Shown here: in pieces, positions 63,968 to 64,000 of the stretch | Layout: each line of letters begins with the position of its first letter | Position numbering within the stretch: position 1 is the stretch's first letter | NCBI RefSeq assembly: GCF_003313385.1 | Contig: NZ_QMHN01000002.1 | Location: forward strand, 506,603-570,602 | DNA length: 64,000 nt | Direction of reading: 5' to 3' | DNA from: Pedobacter chitinilyticus | GTDB taxonomy: Bacteria > Bacteroidota > Bacteroidia > Sphingobacteriales > Sphingobacteriaceae | Made by a program: the position numbers and the translations under genes | Notes under the pieces: model-generated | What the model saw: only the letters and a program-made list of their open reading frames with translations | What the model was told of the DNA's origin: nothing | Database searches by the model: none

Positions 63968-64000
63968 TGCTCCCGCATCATTCCTCTACTACCAAAACCC

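Overview
The window looks like part of a Bacteroidota chromosome from the Sphingobacteriaceae, most like Pedobacter. The evidence is SusC/SusD pairs, type IX secretion (T9SS) C-terminal domains, a PorP/SprF protein, a hybrid two-component regulator, a CdaA-type diadenylate cyclase, and promoters of the Bacteroidota type (TTTG, about 19 nt, TAnnTTTG) instead of sigma-70 boxes. The genus is inferred from protein style, because no rRNA gene is present. I saw no tRNA, rRNA, CRISPR array or phage.

Region by region: 1-2490 carries the end of mrdA (PBP2) and rodA, the cell-elongation pair. 2612-12990 holds a Glu-rich protein, thymidine kinase, a T9SS-secreted subtilase, a BlaI/BlaR-type regulator pair followed by an outer-membrane beta-barrel receptor, and VOC and SRPBCC proteins. 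12995-13960 is a dense cluster of palindromic REP-like units around a GIY-YIG nuclease gene broken by one stop codon. 14074-19145 has monomeric isocitrate dehydrogenase, an ECF sigma factor with its YCII partner, and methionine aminopeptidase. 19187-19497 is a tandem 147-bp palindromic repeat. 19598-24243 is a TetR-TolC-HlyD-MFS drug efflux operon with a palindromic operator inside its promoter. 24614-37271 is mostly housekeeping: a phosphoesterase, shikimate kinase, DinB, a peptide-type ABC permease, a DoxX/thioredoxin fusion, DUF1599, folP, cdaA, a bacilliredoxin, DUF1080, ahcY and a GyrI-like protein. It is interrupted by a strict 21-bp tandem array (26064-26199) and by a four-helix-bundle gene framed by nested inverted repeats (26895-27520).

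37470-63719, all on the minus strand, is a xylan-type polysaccharide utilisation locus. A 1379-aa hybrid two-component sensor sits upstream of SusC-SusD-SusC-SusD (the order known from xylan utilisation xus clusters), a GH2 enzyme, two GH10 xylanase lipoproteins and a GH3 glycosidase. Embedded among the enzymes are two paralogous secreted proteins of unknown function, one with a type B (gliding-associated) C-terminus and one with a probable type A C-terminus, plus a PorP/SprF protein. The likely flow is surface capture and cleavage of xylan by SusD and GH10, import by SusC, trimming by GH2 and GH3, and induction by the hybrid sensor.

The intergenic DNA is unusually rich in several distinct palindromic repeat families. 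Together with the two repeat-framed small genes, the 21-bp array and the T9SS trio inside the xylan locus, these are the most promising leads.
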